This document shows positions 10,864 to 19,172 of a DNA stretch of 64,000 nucleotides, piece after piece. The DNA lies in NCBI GenBank assembly GCA_047626195.1, contig JBLHSN010000001.1, forward strand, positions 1 through 64,000, written 5' to 3'. A model generated the notes under the pieces. That model saw only the letters and a list, made by a program, of their open reading frames with translations. It was not told where the DNA came from and ran no database searches. The translations under genes were made by a program, and so were the position numbers. This DNA is from CAJXTB01 sp047626195. GTDB taxonomy: Bacteria > Myxococcota_A > UBA796 > GCA-2862545. Position 1 is the stretch's first letter. Every line of letters starts with the position of its first letter.

Positions 10864-10957
10864 TTTGCCTCCAACCCTCAGTCTACGTCAAAGCAATTGC
10901 ATCACGTAGGTGACGCGCTTGGCAGGCACCGGTGTCCAACGGAATCAAGGAGGTCAT

Positions 10958-12145
10958 ATGACACGGTCGCTACTCGGTTTGGCAGCTCTCTTCGCACTGC
11001 CCGCTTGGGCCCAAGAACCAGCAGCAGAGGCGCTTACGCCGTACGAGACTGTGGTCGAACGACCGCTCGGTGCAACGGCCCCCGTTTCGTCGTCATCTCT
11101 TGACGTGGCGGAGGCTAGCGGCCAGTCCGCGGTTGCGCCCGCCGCCGGCGCGTCAGAGGTGGCGGCCTATGGGGCCGCGATGTCCAATGCCCAACGAAGT
11201 GCACAGGCAGACCCCACACCGGGGCTGAAAGAGCCGTCTGTGGTGGCAGGGAGTCCCCACAGCATTGTTGTTCCAGCAGCTCGCCAACCGGTCAGCGAGT
11301 CGCCGTGGGCGCAAGCGGTGGCGGTACAGCCGGTGAGCGGAAGTTCCAGCCGTGCAGCGAAGCCTGCTGTTCCAGGTGAGCCAAGCCCCCTTGGAAAGGC
11401 CGGGCCCGAAGCAACGTCGACGTTGGCGTCCCCGGTCCCCCCCCCACCCGTTGCTGCGCCCGTGGCATCACCGCCGCTTGCGGTCTCGTTGGATACGTCT
11501 AGTCGCCAAGCGCGTCCGTTTACAGCCCCAGGCGATGTGCAGTATGCCTCCCCCACGCAGCAATCAGCAGCCGTCACCACAGAGTTCCAGTCGGCTCCGG
11601 GCGGTTCGGTCGCAAAGCCAAGTGGTTCCGTCCCGCGTGAGCAGGCGCGTCGGGAGCGACGGGAGCAACGAACCGTGTTCGGTCCTCGTCGGCATACTGG
11701 CTTTGTCGGCCTTTACGGTGGCGGGTCGCTCGGTGCGCCTGGCTTTGGTGGACCGAGTTCGGGCGCGTTGGAAATTGGAGCCCTCATTGGTGGATCGCTT
11801 CGTCTCGGAGCGGAGTTTCGCGGTCTGTCCTACGGTCGCTCTGGGCCAGATGTGCGGCTTGCTTCCAGCGGCTTTGTCATCGGATGGGCTTTTAAGACTC
11901 GGGCCATCGTTCATCCAACCGCTGACGTGGTGCTGGGCGCGGGCTTGGTGTCTCACCAGAACGGCGATGTGATTGGTGGAGTGGGGGTCACGGCTCTACG
12001 TGGCGGCGCCGAGTTGAACCTCACGCGTAGCGTTCGCCTGACCGCGTCGGTTGGCTGGCGAGGCATCGCCGCTTCCAATTCCGACGTGCGTCGCGACTTG
12101 AACGGTCTTGAGGGGCTGGTCGGCGTCCGAGTGGGCTGGTTCTAG
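10958..12145 (+). CDS. Secreted protein with disordered Ala/Pro/Ser region and barrel-like C-terminus
   Basis: ATG 10958 has a strong AAGGAGG upstream and opens a clear signal peptide (MTRSLLGLAALFALPAWAQ). The protein is 395 aa. Residues 20-245 are low-complexity Ala/Pro/Ser/Val. A short basic stretch (REQARRERREQR) follows. The last 145 residues alternate Gly and aromatic/aliphatic residues (GFVGLYGGGSLG) and end in Trp-Phe, as expected for a small outer-membrane beta-barrel or a beta-sandwich at the outer membrane. No family is recognised. It is divergent from the broken kinase, with about 95 bases between. Confidence 0.7.
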   Translation: MTRSLLGLAALFALPAWAQEPAAEALTPYETVVERPLGATAPVSSSSLDVAEASGQSAVAPAAGASEVAAYGAAMSNAQRSAQADPTPGLKEPSVVAGSPHSIVVPAARQPVSESPWAQAVAVQPVSGSSSRAAKPAVPGEPSPLGKAGPEATSTLASPVPPPPVAAPVASPPLAVSLDTSSRQARPFTAPGDVQYASPTQQSAAVTTEFQSAPGGSVAKPSGSVPREQARRERREQRTVFGPRRHTGFVGLYGGGSLGAPGFGGPSSGALEIGALIGGSLRLGAEFRGLSYGRSGPDVRLASSGFVIGWAFKTRAIVHPTADVVLGAGLVSHQNGDVIGGVGVTALRGGAELNLTRSVRLTASVGWRGIAASNSDVRRDLNGLEGLVGVRVGWF

Positions 12146-12350
12146 GCCCTAGGCAGCGGTTCGGGGGCATCATCCACTGGACCCTGCAGCCTGTGGATAA
12201 CTTTATGGATTTCTTGGGCACGACTTGTGGGGGATTTCCCGTGATCGTGCTTAAAACTTTTTTTTCGCGCGAAAGTTGCGAAAAACACCCGTTCAATCGT
12301 TGTGGACGATCCTGGGGACTTGACAGCCCGAGACAGTCCCAAAATACAAA
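12146..12350. other. Intergenic stretch with one perfect DnaA-box sequence
   Basis: No gene is seen between the secreted-protein gene and the tRNA-Gly region. TGTGGATAA at 12192-12200 is the reverse complement of the DnaA box TTATCCACA. Two weaker relatives (TGTGGGGGA near 12229 and TGTGGACGA at about 12300) and a T-run (12257-12266) lie nearby. No dnaA or dnaN gene is present, so this is not strong evidence for an origin. Confidence 0.35.
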
Positions 12351-12379
12351 AAACCCCCAAGGAGAACCTTGAGGGGTTT
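12351..12379 (-). terminator. Terminator after tRNA-Gly copy 1
   Basis: Reading the minus strand, AACCCCTCAAGG and CCTTGGGGGTT form a stem around a 4-base loop, followed by a T-run (12347-12353). It lies only about 8 bases after the tRNA CCA end. Confidence 0.8.
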
Positions 12380-12386
12380 CGGTGTA

Positions 12387-12462
12387 TGGAGCGGGCGACG
12401 AGACTCGAACTCGCGACATCCAGCATGGCAAGCTGGTGCTCTACCAACTGAGCTACACCCGC
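12387..12462 (-). tRNA. tRNA-Gly(GCC), copy 1
   Basis: The minus strand folds as a complete 76-nt tRNA with a 7-bp acceptor stem (GCGGGTG/CGCCCGC), discriminator U and an encoded CCA. The anticodon loop TTGCCAT gives GCC, and the T-arm has GTTCGAGTC. The sequence is identical to copy 2, which lies 262 bases away. Confidence 0.97.
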
Positions 12463-12610
12463 AGAGCGCCGGCGCTGTAATCCGTCTGTGCGCGGTGTCC
12501 ACTAACCGACCGTCGCTGTTTCCAGACAATGGCGTGCGCTTGTCTGGGCGAGGCTGACTGCACCCCAAAACAGCGCCGCTGTGACAGCCAAATACAGTCC
12601 TGAAACGCAA

Positions 12611-12642
12611 CAAGCCCCTCAAGGTGAACCTTGAGGGGCTTG
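12611..12642 (-). terminator. Hairpin after tRNA-Gly copy 2
   Basis: CAAGCCCCTCAAGG and CCTTGAGGGGCTTG form a perfect 14-bp stem with a 4-base loop, just after the CCA of copy 2. The following T-tract is weak (TTGCGTTTC), so it may attenuate or protect the 3' end rather than fully terminate. It is a duplicate of the hairpin after copy 1. Confidence 0.7.
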
Positions 12643-12648
12643 GGTGTA

Positions 12649-12724
12649 TGGAGCGGGCGACGAGACTCGAACTCGCGACATCCAGCATGGCAAGCTGGTG
12701 CTCTACCAACTGAGCTACACCCGC
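12649..12724 (-). tRNA. tRNA-Gly(GCC), copy 2
   Basis: This is a 76-nt tRNA with the same sequence as copy 1: anticodon GCC, discriminator U, encoded CCA. It lies just downstream of pyrD on the same strand and has its own promoter inside the end of pyrD. The duplication includes the tRNA, the short upstream GC-rich leader and the following hairpin. Confidence 0.97.
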
Positions 12725-12735
12725 AGAGCGCCGGC

Positions 12736-12763
12736 ATTATAATTCGTCTAGCCGCTGTGTCCA
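12736..12763 (-). promoter_or_regulatory. Sigma70-type promoter for tRNA-Gly copy 2
   Basis: On the minus strand TGGACA (12758-12763) and TATAAT (12736-12741) are separated by 16 bases. The -10 ends 11 bases before the tRNA. The -35 lies inside the last codons of pyrD. Copy 1 keeps TGGACA but its -10 is degraded (TACAGC). Confidence 0.65.
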
Positions 12764-13809
12764 CTATTATCGATTGCTTTGGTTGGGGGACTCACTGCAT
12801 TGTGACCGTCGCGCCGTAGGCGGCGGATGAGGCCCGGTCCCTGAAAAATCAGAGACGAATACAGCTGTACGGCAACGCAGCCAGCATCCAATAAATCTTC
12901 CACCTGGGTCGCAGTTTCGATGCCTCCCACTCCCACCACGGGGATGCGTCCTGCTGAGGCGGCCAAGGCGACTTGGATTCGGTCGCGTGCGAAGGGCCAC
13001 AGCGGAGCACCGGACATTCCGCCGCCTTGGTTGGGGTCGGCGATCAGGAGGTCTCGGCGGATGGTGGTGTTCGTGGCGATGATGGCGTCAATGCCCGCAA
13101 CGTGGGCGAGCTCAACAGCGTCATGGATGGCTTCGTCTGTGAGGTCCGGTGCGAGCTTCAACGCGGTGGGGGTGCCGTTGGCCGCTGCGAGGACGGCGTC
13201 TAAGATGCGACGCAGAGGCTCTGCGTCCTGCAAGGACCGCAAGCCAGGCGTATTGGGCGAGCTGACGTTGACCGTAAAGTAGTCAGCGACGTCTGCTAAG
13301 CGACGCGTTGATGTTGCGTAGTCCTGTGCAGCGTCTTCCAAGGGCGTGATCTTGCTCTTGCCGATGTTGGCGCCCACCGGCACGCTCGGCCAGTGTCCAC
13401 GGCTCTTGAGGCGTTCCATATCGGCTGCGAGGGCAGCGCTGCCACCGTTGTTGAACCCCATGCGATTGATGATGGCGCGCTGGTCGACCAAGCGGAACAT
13501 GCGCGGCTTGGGGTTGCCGACTTGAGGATGTGCGGTGACCGTGCCGATCTCTATGAAGCCAAATCCCAGAGCGGGCCAGAAGGGGATGGCCACGCCGTCC
13601 TTGTCCAATCCCGCCGCCAAACCAATGGGACTCGGCAGCGTATGGCCAAACAGTTGGGTGGGCCGAGCGGGAGCGCCGCACAGAGGACGCGCCAGCGCGC
13701 CGAGTAGGCGGGGTGCCGACCCCAGCACTCGAAGCGTCAGGTGATGGGCGGTCTCAGCGTCCAGTGAGAACAGCAACGGCCGACCTAGGGCCCACAGTGC
13801 GTCCATCAT
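12748..13809 (-). CDS. pyrD: Dihydroorotate dehydrogenase (quinone), class 2
   Basis: The protein is about 353 aa and membrane-associated. It oxidises dihydroorotate to orotate using FMN and quinone, in pyrimidine synthesis. Class 2 features are visible: the N-terminal amphipathic helix region (ALWALGRPLLFSLDAETAHHL), PSPIGLAAGLDKDG, NRMGFNNGG and the active-site serine region NVSSPNTPGLRSLQ. The C-terminal FMN phosphate site is GVGGIETA. ATG 13809 overlaps the stop of the upstream phosphatidyltransferase gene (ATGATG around TGA), so they are coupled. pyrE is in a different operon about 6 kb away. Confidence 0.95.
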   Translation of the reverse strand: MMDALWALGRPLLFSLDAETAHHLTLRVLGSAPRLLGALARPLCGAPARPTQLFGHTLPSPIGLAAGLDKDGVAIPFWPALGFGFIEIGTVTAHPQVGNPKPRMFRLVDQRAIINRMGFNNGGSAALAADMERLKSRGHWPSVPVGANIGKSKITPLEDAAQDYATSTRRLADVADYFTVNVSSPNTPGLRSLQDAEPLRRILDAVLAAANGTPTALKLAPDLTDEAIHDAVELAHVAGIDAIIATNTTIRRDLLIADPNQGGGMSGAPLWPFARDRIQVALAASAGRIPVVGVGGIETATQVEDLLDAGCVAVQLYSSLIFQGPGLIRRLRRDGHNAVSPPTKAIDNSGHSG

Positions 13810-14426
13810 CCTCGCTTCTTCCGCAGCGGCCTGTTCTCCCATGCGTCACGGAGCGTGGGGAGGTTGCCGCGGAAGTAGTCGAAGAATGACGCGACAGTTA
13901 CCAGGGTAATGAAGAACATCAGCCAGTAAGGCACGTTTTCGAGGGGCCATGCGGGGAATAGCGCTTGGAGGACGATGACCGCCATGATGAGCTGGGTGCC
14001 GACACCTTGAACGACTGCTTTGATCTTACCCGTTGGGCGAGCGTCAATGATGACGTCTCGGGTTGCAGCAACCGTCCGAAAGAACGAGATGGCAGCGTCT
14101 CTGTAGAAAATCGCTAGGACCATCCACAGACTGGCGACGTCAATGGCGTACAAGCCCAAGAAGATGGTGTACCGACAGAATGCGTCGCTAAATGGGTCGT
14201 ACAGCTTGCCGAAATCCGTGACCAGCTTGTAGCGGCGGGCAATCCAACCATCCAGCAGGTCAGACAGCTCTAATAGCAGCGCGAGGACGGCCGCAGCGAC
14301 GGTCCACCATACACTTCCGCCGTTGTGGCCAGTCACAAGCAGAGCCACAGCGACTGGTGCTAGCGGCAGACGCAGCGAGGTCACTAGGTTGGGGTCGATG
14401 GGGGCGCGATCCATAAAGGCGAGCAT
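13806..14426 (-). CDS. CDP-alcohol phosphatidyltransferase (PgsA-like)
   Basis: The protein is about 206 aa with several hydrophobic spans. The family signature DGxxARx8Gx3Dx3D is intact as DLLDGWIARRYKLVTDFGKLYDPFSD (residues about 50-75). Enzymes of this family exchange CMP of CDP-diacylglycerol for an alcohol at the inner membrane; PgsA makes phosphatidylglycerophosphate. The length and motif fit PgsA, but phosphatidylserine/inositol-type transferases share them, so the substrate is inferred. It is followed by pyrD with a 4-base overlap and preceded by a second family member 7 bases away. ATG 14426 is preferred; ATG 14414 is possible. Confidence 0.8.
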   Translation of the reverse strand: MLAFMDRAPIDPNLVTSLRLPLAPVAVALLVTGHNGGSVWWTVAAAVLALLLELSDLLDGWIARRYKLVTDFGKLYDPFSDAFCRYTIFLGLYAIDVASLWMVLAIFYRDAAISFFRTVAATRDVIIDARPTGKIKAVVQGVGTQLIMAVIVLQALFPAWPLENVPYWLMFFITLVTVASFFDYFRGNLPTLRDAWENRPLRKKRG

Positions 14427-14433
14427 AGCGTGA

Positions 14434-14967
14434 TTAGGGCAGCGCGGCTGGGCCGTGGCGCAGGTAGTTGATGGCGGCGGCGATGTTGAAGCCAATGCAC
14501 ACCCATGCGACATGGCTTCCGACGGCCTGCCAGTCGATGTCGAGCCACGGGCCGTGGAACAGAAGTAGGCCCAGGGCAGTGGCTTCGAGGCTCACAGCGA
14601 CTCGCCCAGCGAGGTTGACGTCGAAGACGCGCCCGGAGCGTCGAGCGGAAATGAACACCACTCCGGTGACGATGTCCCGGAAGATGAGGAGTGCCGCGAC
14701 CCATCCGCTGACCCATCCGGCTCCCCAGAGTCCAATCCAGGTGATGTTCGTGAGGACCTTGTCGCTAATGGGGTCCAGCCACCGTCCGAGCTCGCCGGTC
14801 GCCTGAAGCGCCCGCGCCAATGCACCGTCTACAAGGTCTGTAAGCATGGCGAGGGCGAATATCGGAAACGCCCATCGGCTTGGCTCGCCGACCAGCAGCA
14901 GGAACGCAACAACGAGGCCGGCGACGCCCCGACTTGCGGTGACTGCATTGGGTAAGTGACGCAGCAA
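14434..14967 (-). CDS. Second CDP-alcohol phosphatidyltransferase
   Basis: The frame is open to 15165, but that would run through the nadB start region. TTG 14967 (LLRHLPNAVTASRG) gives a typical family N-terminus and about 177 aa. The signature is visible as DLVDGALARALQATGELGRWLDPISD, with all conserved Asp and Gly. Several transmembrane segments follow. It is adjacent to and diverged from the PgsA-like protein downstream. The two may use different acceptors, for example glycerol phosphate versus serine or inositol phosphate, but the sequence does not decide. Confidence 0.75.
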   Translation of the reverse strand: MLRHLPNAVTASRGVAGLVVAFLLLVGEPSRWAFPIFALAMLTDLVDGALARALQATGELGRWLDPISDKVLTNITWIGLWGAGWVSGWVAALLIFRDIVTGVVFISARRSGRVFDVNLAGRVAVSLEATALGLLLFHGPWLDIDWQAVGSHVAWVCIGFNIAAAINYLRHGPAALP

Positions 14968-15024
14968 TCGGGAGCCTTTGGTTGGGCGAAAAGTAGGATA
15001 GGGACCGCTCCCAGAGAGGTTTCT

Positions 15025-16641
15025 ATGTCTAATTACACGGATACGCTGGTCATCGGATCCGGTGCCGCCGGTATGTTCTTTGCTCTCAAGGCCGCTGAAC
15101 ACGGGAAGGTGTCGGTCATCACGAAGACCGAAGAGGTCGAAGAGAGCAACAGCCGCTACGCCCAAGGTGGCATTGCGGCGGTGTGGTCGGGTGACGACTC
15201 ATTCGACAACCACATCTCCGACACGCTTGTTGCGGGGGCTGGGCTGTGCCGGCGTGAGGCGGTGGAGTTGACCGTGCGCACCGGACCCGAGCGAGTTCGC
15301 GAGCTCATTGAGATTGGCACTGCCTTTACGGCGTCTAACGACAACCCAGACGAGTACTCTCTGCACCGTGAAGGCGGGCACAGTCACCGGCGAATTCTGC
15401 ACGCCGATGACCTGACTGGTGCCGAGATTATTCGTGCGCTGCATGCGCGCTGCGCCGAGCATCCCAACATTACGGTCATGGGGGAGCACACGGCTATCGA
15501 CATCATCACAGCGGGTTGGCTTGCACGCCGCAGCGGCGCCATTCCCCCCGTGAAAGACCGCGCTCTTGGCGCCTACGTGCTCAATAGCGGGACCAACGAG
15601 GTGGAGGCGTGGGCTGCTTCCATTGTTGTGCTGGCAACCGGTGGAGCCGGAAAGGTCTACCAATATACGACAAATCCCCCCATTGCGACCGGCGACGGGA
15701 TTGCCATGGCGTGGCGTGCCGGTGCAGAAGTGGCGAACATGGAGTTCGTGCAGTTCCACCCTACCGCCCTGTACCATCATAAGCTGACCAGCTTCCTCAT
15801 CAGCGAAGCCCTGCGTGGAGATGGTGGCGTACTGATTCTGCCGAATGGCGAGCCATTCATGGAGCGGTACGACGAGCGCAAGGACCTCGCGCCGCGTGAC
15901 GTTGTGGCTAGGGCCATCGACAACGAACTGAAAGAGAAGGGGCTTGACTGCGTCTACTTAGACATGCGGCATCTGTCTGCAGACGAGCTTGAGCGCCGCT
16001 ATCCGAACATCGACAAGGCTCTGAAGTCGGTCGGCATCGACATGTCAAAAGACCCCATCCCGGTGGTCCCTGCTGCGCACTATTTCTGCGGCGGCGTTCG
16101 CGTGGACCTCAACGGAGCCACGAGTGTGCGCAACCTGTATGCGATTGGTGAGACCAGCTGTACGGGGCTTCACGGCGCGAACCGCTTGGCATCGAACTCA
16201 CTGCTCGAAGCGATTGTCTACGCGCAGGCTGCGTGCAACCAGATTGTGGCCACTCGTGGGGAAGACGAGCCTGTTCTCGACCTGCCGATGTGGGAAGTTG
16301 GCAGTGCGGCTGACAGTGATGAGCAGGTCATCATTCAGCAGACTTGGGGCGAAATCCGACGGTTCATGTGGAACTACGTCGGTATTGTACGAACACATCG
16401 TCGGCTCAAGCGGGCCGAGCGCCGGATTGCACTCGTCCAAGATGAAATCCAGAAGTACTACTGGGACTTCAAGATCACAGCGGACCTTATCGAGCTTCGC
16501 AACTTGGCTACAACAGCACAGCTGGTTGTGCGCTGTGCGTTGCTGAGGCGAGAGAGCCGCGGGCTGCACTACACGCTGGATTTCCCCGAGTCAGACGGGC
16601 GCTTCATTCGGGATACCGTCATCCAGAACACCCGGTACTAG
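15025..16641 (+). CDS. nadB: L-aspartate oxidase
   Basis: This 538-aa flavoprotein oxidises L-aspartate to iminoaspartate, the first step of de novo NAD synthesis. It has the FAD motif VIGSGAAGMFFALKAAE at about residues 9-25, the conserved SRYAQGGIAAV, the active-site region HREGGHSHRRILHADD, MEFVQFHPTALY and the C-terminal GLHGANRLASNSLLEA. The succinate-dehydrogenase-like helical C-terminus is complete. ATG 15025 has GAGAGG upstream and the usual N-terminus. The gene stands alone on the plus strand with no nadA or nadC next to it. Length is normal for the family. Confidence 0.95.
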   Translation: MSNYTDTLVIGSGAAGMFFALKAAEHGKVSVITKTEEVEESNSRYAQGGIAAVWSGDDSFDNHISDTLVAGAGLCRREAVELTVRTGPERVRELIEIGTAFTASNDNPDEYSLHREGGHSHRRILHADDLTGAEIIRALHARCAEHPNITVMGEHTAIDIITAGWLARRSGAIPPVKDRALGAYVLNSGTNEVEAWAASIVVLATGGAGKVYQYTTNPPIATGDGIAMAWRAGAEVANMEFVQFHPTALYHHKLTSFLISEALRGDGGVLILPNGEPFMERYDERKDLAPRDVVARAIDNELKEKGLDCVYLDMRHLSADELERRYPNIDKALKSVGIDMSKDPIPVVPAAHYFCGGVRVDLNGATSVRNLYAIGETSCTGLHGANRLASNSLLEAIVYAQAACNQIVATRGEDEPVLDLPMWEVGSAADSDEQVIIQQTWGEIRRFMWNYVGIVRTHRRLKRAERRIALVQDEIQKYYWDFKITADLIELRNLATTAQLVVRCALLRRESRGLHYTLDFPESDGRFIRDTVIQNTRY

Positions 16642-16713
16642 GCCCGCGACTGATGAGCGAAGATGGCTAGAGCCCGGACCGCCCAACGCGCCATGGGTGA
16701 GGCGGTTGGTACC

Positions 16714-17136
16714 CTAGTCTCGGCGGAAGGGCAGGACATCCCCCTTCTTTGTTGGCGGCTCCGGAGCTTCGCTGTCCTCAACTTCAGAGGACACGAAACG
16801 GATGTCGGTGTACCCACACATCTGACAGCTTTCCTGAACGCGGACCAGCCGTTGCCCGGGCGGATCGGGCAGTCGCTCGCCCACGGTCTGAAGGGCGCCA
16901 CGGCCGCATCGAGGGCAGAAAGCGAACCGGTTCCTGACTCCGCGGGACAGCACCTCTGCGTTCGGACAGCTAGGGCAGGCCAAGACCTCGTAGGTGTGCA
17001 GGCCGTCGGGAGCCGCCAACACGTCGAGGGCAGTACCACAGTCCTTGCAGGCACGGTTACGCCGCAAGAACCAGGCACCCACGAACACGGCACCCAGGGT
17101 GAGACCGGCTACGGTCGCGACAGTCACGTGCAGCAA
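16714..17136 (-). CDS. Membrane-anchored zinc-ribbon protein
   Basis: This 140-aa protein has one N-terminal membrane helix (VATVAGLTLGAVFVGAWFLRR), then three CxxC pairs (CKDC, CPSC, CPRC) and a fourth, CQMC. Together they form two zinc ribbons facing the cytoplasm. The C-terminus is charged. TTG 17136 lies 7 bases after GGAGG and is the preferred start; GTG 17127, overlapping the pepP stop by 4 bases, is an alternative. It is the last gene of the pyrE-pepP operon. No named family is recognised. Confidence 0.7.
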   Translation of the reverse strand: MLHVTVATVAGLTLGAVFVGAWFLRRNRACKDCGTALDVLAAPDGLHTYEVLACPSCPNAEVLSRGVRNRFAFCPRCGRGALQTVGERLPDPPGQRLVRVQESCQMCGYTDIRFVSSEVEDSEAPEPPTKKGDVLPFRRD

Positions 17137-18512
17137 AGACGTTCCTCCGCGCTCATTCCCTGACCAACGATAGCTTCGATGTCACTCACCGACTTCGGAA
17201 CACTCGTGAGGACCTCGGGGCCAGTAGCAGTGATGTGGATGTCATCTTCGATGCGGATACCGCCAAAACCGTACCAAGAACGGGCTTTTTCGATGTCCAC
17301 AATGTCCCTAAATTGAGCGACCAATGCAGCGTCTTCCAAGATGGCTGGCACGACATAGAAGCCAGGTTCGACGGTAATGATCCAGCCCGCCTCTAGCGGC
17401 AAGTCCATGCGGAGGTACCGGGTTCCGAACGGCTCCGGTCGGCCTTGGCCAATCGGGTAGCTGCTGCGGTCGCCAAAGTTCTCTAGGTCGTGAACATCCA
17501 TGCCGAGGTGGTGTCCGATTCCGTGGGGGAAGAACAGGGCATGCGCGTGGCGTTCCATGGCGTCGTCGACGCTGGCGGTGATGAGTCCTTCACTGCACAG
17601 CCACTCGGTGAGCACTCGACAAGAGGTGTCATGGACGACGCGATTGCGGACACCGACCTGTGCGGCTGCGATGCCGGCGAGCTGCGACTGAAGGACGGCC
17701 TCGTAGGCCGAACGCTGTCGTGGAGTAAAGGTACCGTTCACTGGCCAGGTGCGGGTGATGTCAACGCCGTAGCCGCTAGGAAGCTCGCCACCGCCGTCCA
17801 ACAGGACCATCCTTCCGGCTGTGAGCGGGTCTCCGTGATGGTGGTTGTGCAGGACGTCGCCCGATTGGGTGAGGATGGTGTCGTACCCGGTGGTCAAGCC
17901 ACGGGCTGCAAGTACGCCTTCAAACAGGGCGGTCAAGCTTCGTTCGTGTCCGCCGACCTGGGTTCCGCGGAGCACGGCGTCGAAGGCAGCCTCCGTGTTT
18001 CGTGCAGCGGTGCGCATGGCGTCGAGTTCTTCGGGGGCCTTGGTCTTCCGCATGTCGATGACCGCGTCCATTAGTGCTTCATCACCGTGTTGGCTACCGA
18101 ATCGTAGGGCGGTTCCGGTCAGCGCACTGACTGCACGATTGACGCTCTCATCGGCGACGGCAAGCGTTCGTACGGGCCGTCCACGAATGGCATCGGCCAG
18201 TGCGCTGCGCGGCTGAGCGTGGGTTGCCCCGTAGCGCTGGGCGATTTGTGCCAAGGTTGTGCTGTGTCCGTGCCACAGGGCATCGTCGGCGTCGGGCTTG
18301 GGAACGAAGAGGGTGAAGCTACCGTCTTCGAGGAGGGCAGCTGCGCCAGGGATTGCACATCCGGTGAAGTACAGGAAGGTGCTGTCTTGACGGAAGGTCA
18401 GCTTGTTCATCGGCAAGTTGCGGCTACGGTCTCCGTTGCCCAACAACAGGACAGGACCGTCGATGCGGTGGTTCAGCGCGCTACGGCGAGGGGCATGATG
18501 GGCGATGTCCAT
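17124..18512 (-). CDS. pepP: Xaa-Pro aminopeptidase (aminopeptidase P)
   Basis: This 462-aa M24 metallopeptidase removes the N-terminal residue before proline. The N-terminal creatinase-like domain is followed by the pita-bread fold. The five dimetal ligands can be seen: D239 (LLDGGG), D251 (VDITRTWP), H334 (HGIGHHLGMDVHD), E382 (TVEPGFY) and E422 (RIEDDIHIT). No signal peptide is present, so it is cytoplasmic. Length is normal for PepP. It lies in the operon running from pyrE and overlaps the following zinc-ribbon gene by 13 bases. Confidence 0.92.
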   Translation of the reverse strand: MDIAHHAPRRSALNHRIDGPVLLLGNGDRSRNLPMNKLTFRQDSTFLYFTGCAIPGAAALLEDGSFTLFVPKPDADDALWHGHSTTLAQIAQRYGATHAQPRSALADAIRGRPVRTLAVADESVNRAVSALTGTALRFGSQHGDEALMDAVIDMRKTKAPEELDAMRTAARNTEAAFDAVLRGTQVGGHERSLTALFEGVLAARGLTTGYDTILTQSGDVLHNHHHGDPLTAGRMVLLDGGGELPSGYGVDITRTWPVNGTFTPRQRSAYEAVLQSQLAGIAAAQVGVRNRVVHDTSCRVLTEWLCSEGLITASVDDAMERHAHALFFPHGIGHHLGMDVHDLENFGDRSSYPIGQGRPEPFGTRYLRMDLPLEAGWIITVEPGFYVVPAILEDAALVAQFRDIVDIEKARSWYGFGGIRIEDDIHITATGPEVLTSVPKSVSDIEAIVGQGMSAEERLCCT

Positions 18513-18596
18513 GAGGGCTCCGTGAAGACACAGGCCGTAACCCGCAGTCCCGCGATGGCGTGCGCACCGCGTCGTAGCACACCTACGGACATCTCC

Positions 18597-19172
18597 TTAC
18601 CGAGACGTCTGCCAGGCCAGCTCGCCGTTTCCGTGTCCGCTTCCAACATGCATCACCACGGTCGACGGGCTCTCAACGGTGCGGTGAAAGCGCGCAATAT
18701 AGAGCTTAGACCAACGATTATGCTGGAGGTACAGTCCCAGATGCAGGGGGGTCGGGTTGCGTACGCGGTACACCGTCACCAGCTCTTGCGGCGTGCCATC
18801 AGCCGTGAGTCGGATGTTCCAGCGGTCGTCACCTGGGCCAAAGACCATCTTGGACTGGGCACCGCTGTCGGCGCTGAACACGACCTCATGGTAGGCGTCG
18901 GCATCACCTGCCATTCGGGCTTCGAAGGTCGCCTGATTGTCCGGTGCCGGGTTCAGCAGGACCTCGCGGTAGTCGGAGAGGTCGCCGCGAAAGTCGGGTG
19001 TGAGCAGGGTGCCGCGCAGAATGAGCACTGTGGAGAACTCATTGTGGAGGATGAGTTCTTGCGTCGCGGCGTCGTGCTGCTGTTGGTAGGAACGCTTTGC
19101 GCGGCGAGTGACGGGGTCGGCCACCGAGGTCGTCGCGACCAGCAGTCCGAGAACGCACAACCAGCGGCTCAC
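18597..19172 (-). CDS. Secreted protein of unknown function
   Basis: This 191-aa protein has a signal peptide (MSRWLCVLGLLVATTSVADP). The mature part has a charged helical start, then a beta-rich domain with no cysteines (for example LILRGTLLTPDF). It is probably periplasmic or outer-membrane associated. The ATG overlaps the pyrE stop by 4 bases, and pepP follows 84 bases later. I do not recognise a family. Confidence 0.75.
   Translation of the reverse strand: MSRWLCVLGLLVATTSVADPVTRRAKRSYQQQHDAATQELILHNEFSTVLILRGTLLTPDFRGDLSDYREVLLNPAPDNQATFEARMAGDADAYHEVVFSADSGAQSKMVFGPGDDRWNIRLTADGTPQELVTVYRVRNPTPLHLGLYLQHNRWSKLYIARFHRTVESPSTVVMHVGSGHGNGELAWQTSR

Noticed and set aside
12146..12350. Replication origin
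   Set aside because: Only one perfect DnaA box; no dnaA, dnaN, gyrB or cluster of boxes nearby.
12142..12764. Repeated short frames over the tRNA-Gly genes
   Set aside because: They are readings across two tRNA genes and their hairpins. The similarity between frames comes from the tRNA duplication.
16638..17093. 151-codon minus-strand frame
   Set aside because: It overlaps the zinc-ribbon membrane protein in another frame. The latter keeps four CxxC pairs and has a good ribosome-binding site.
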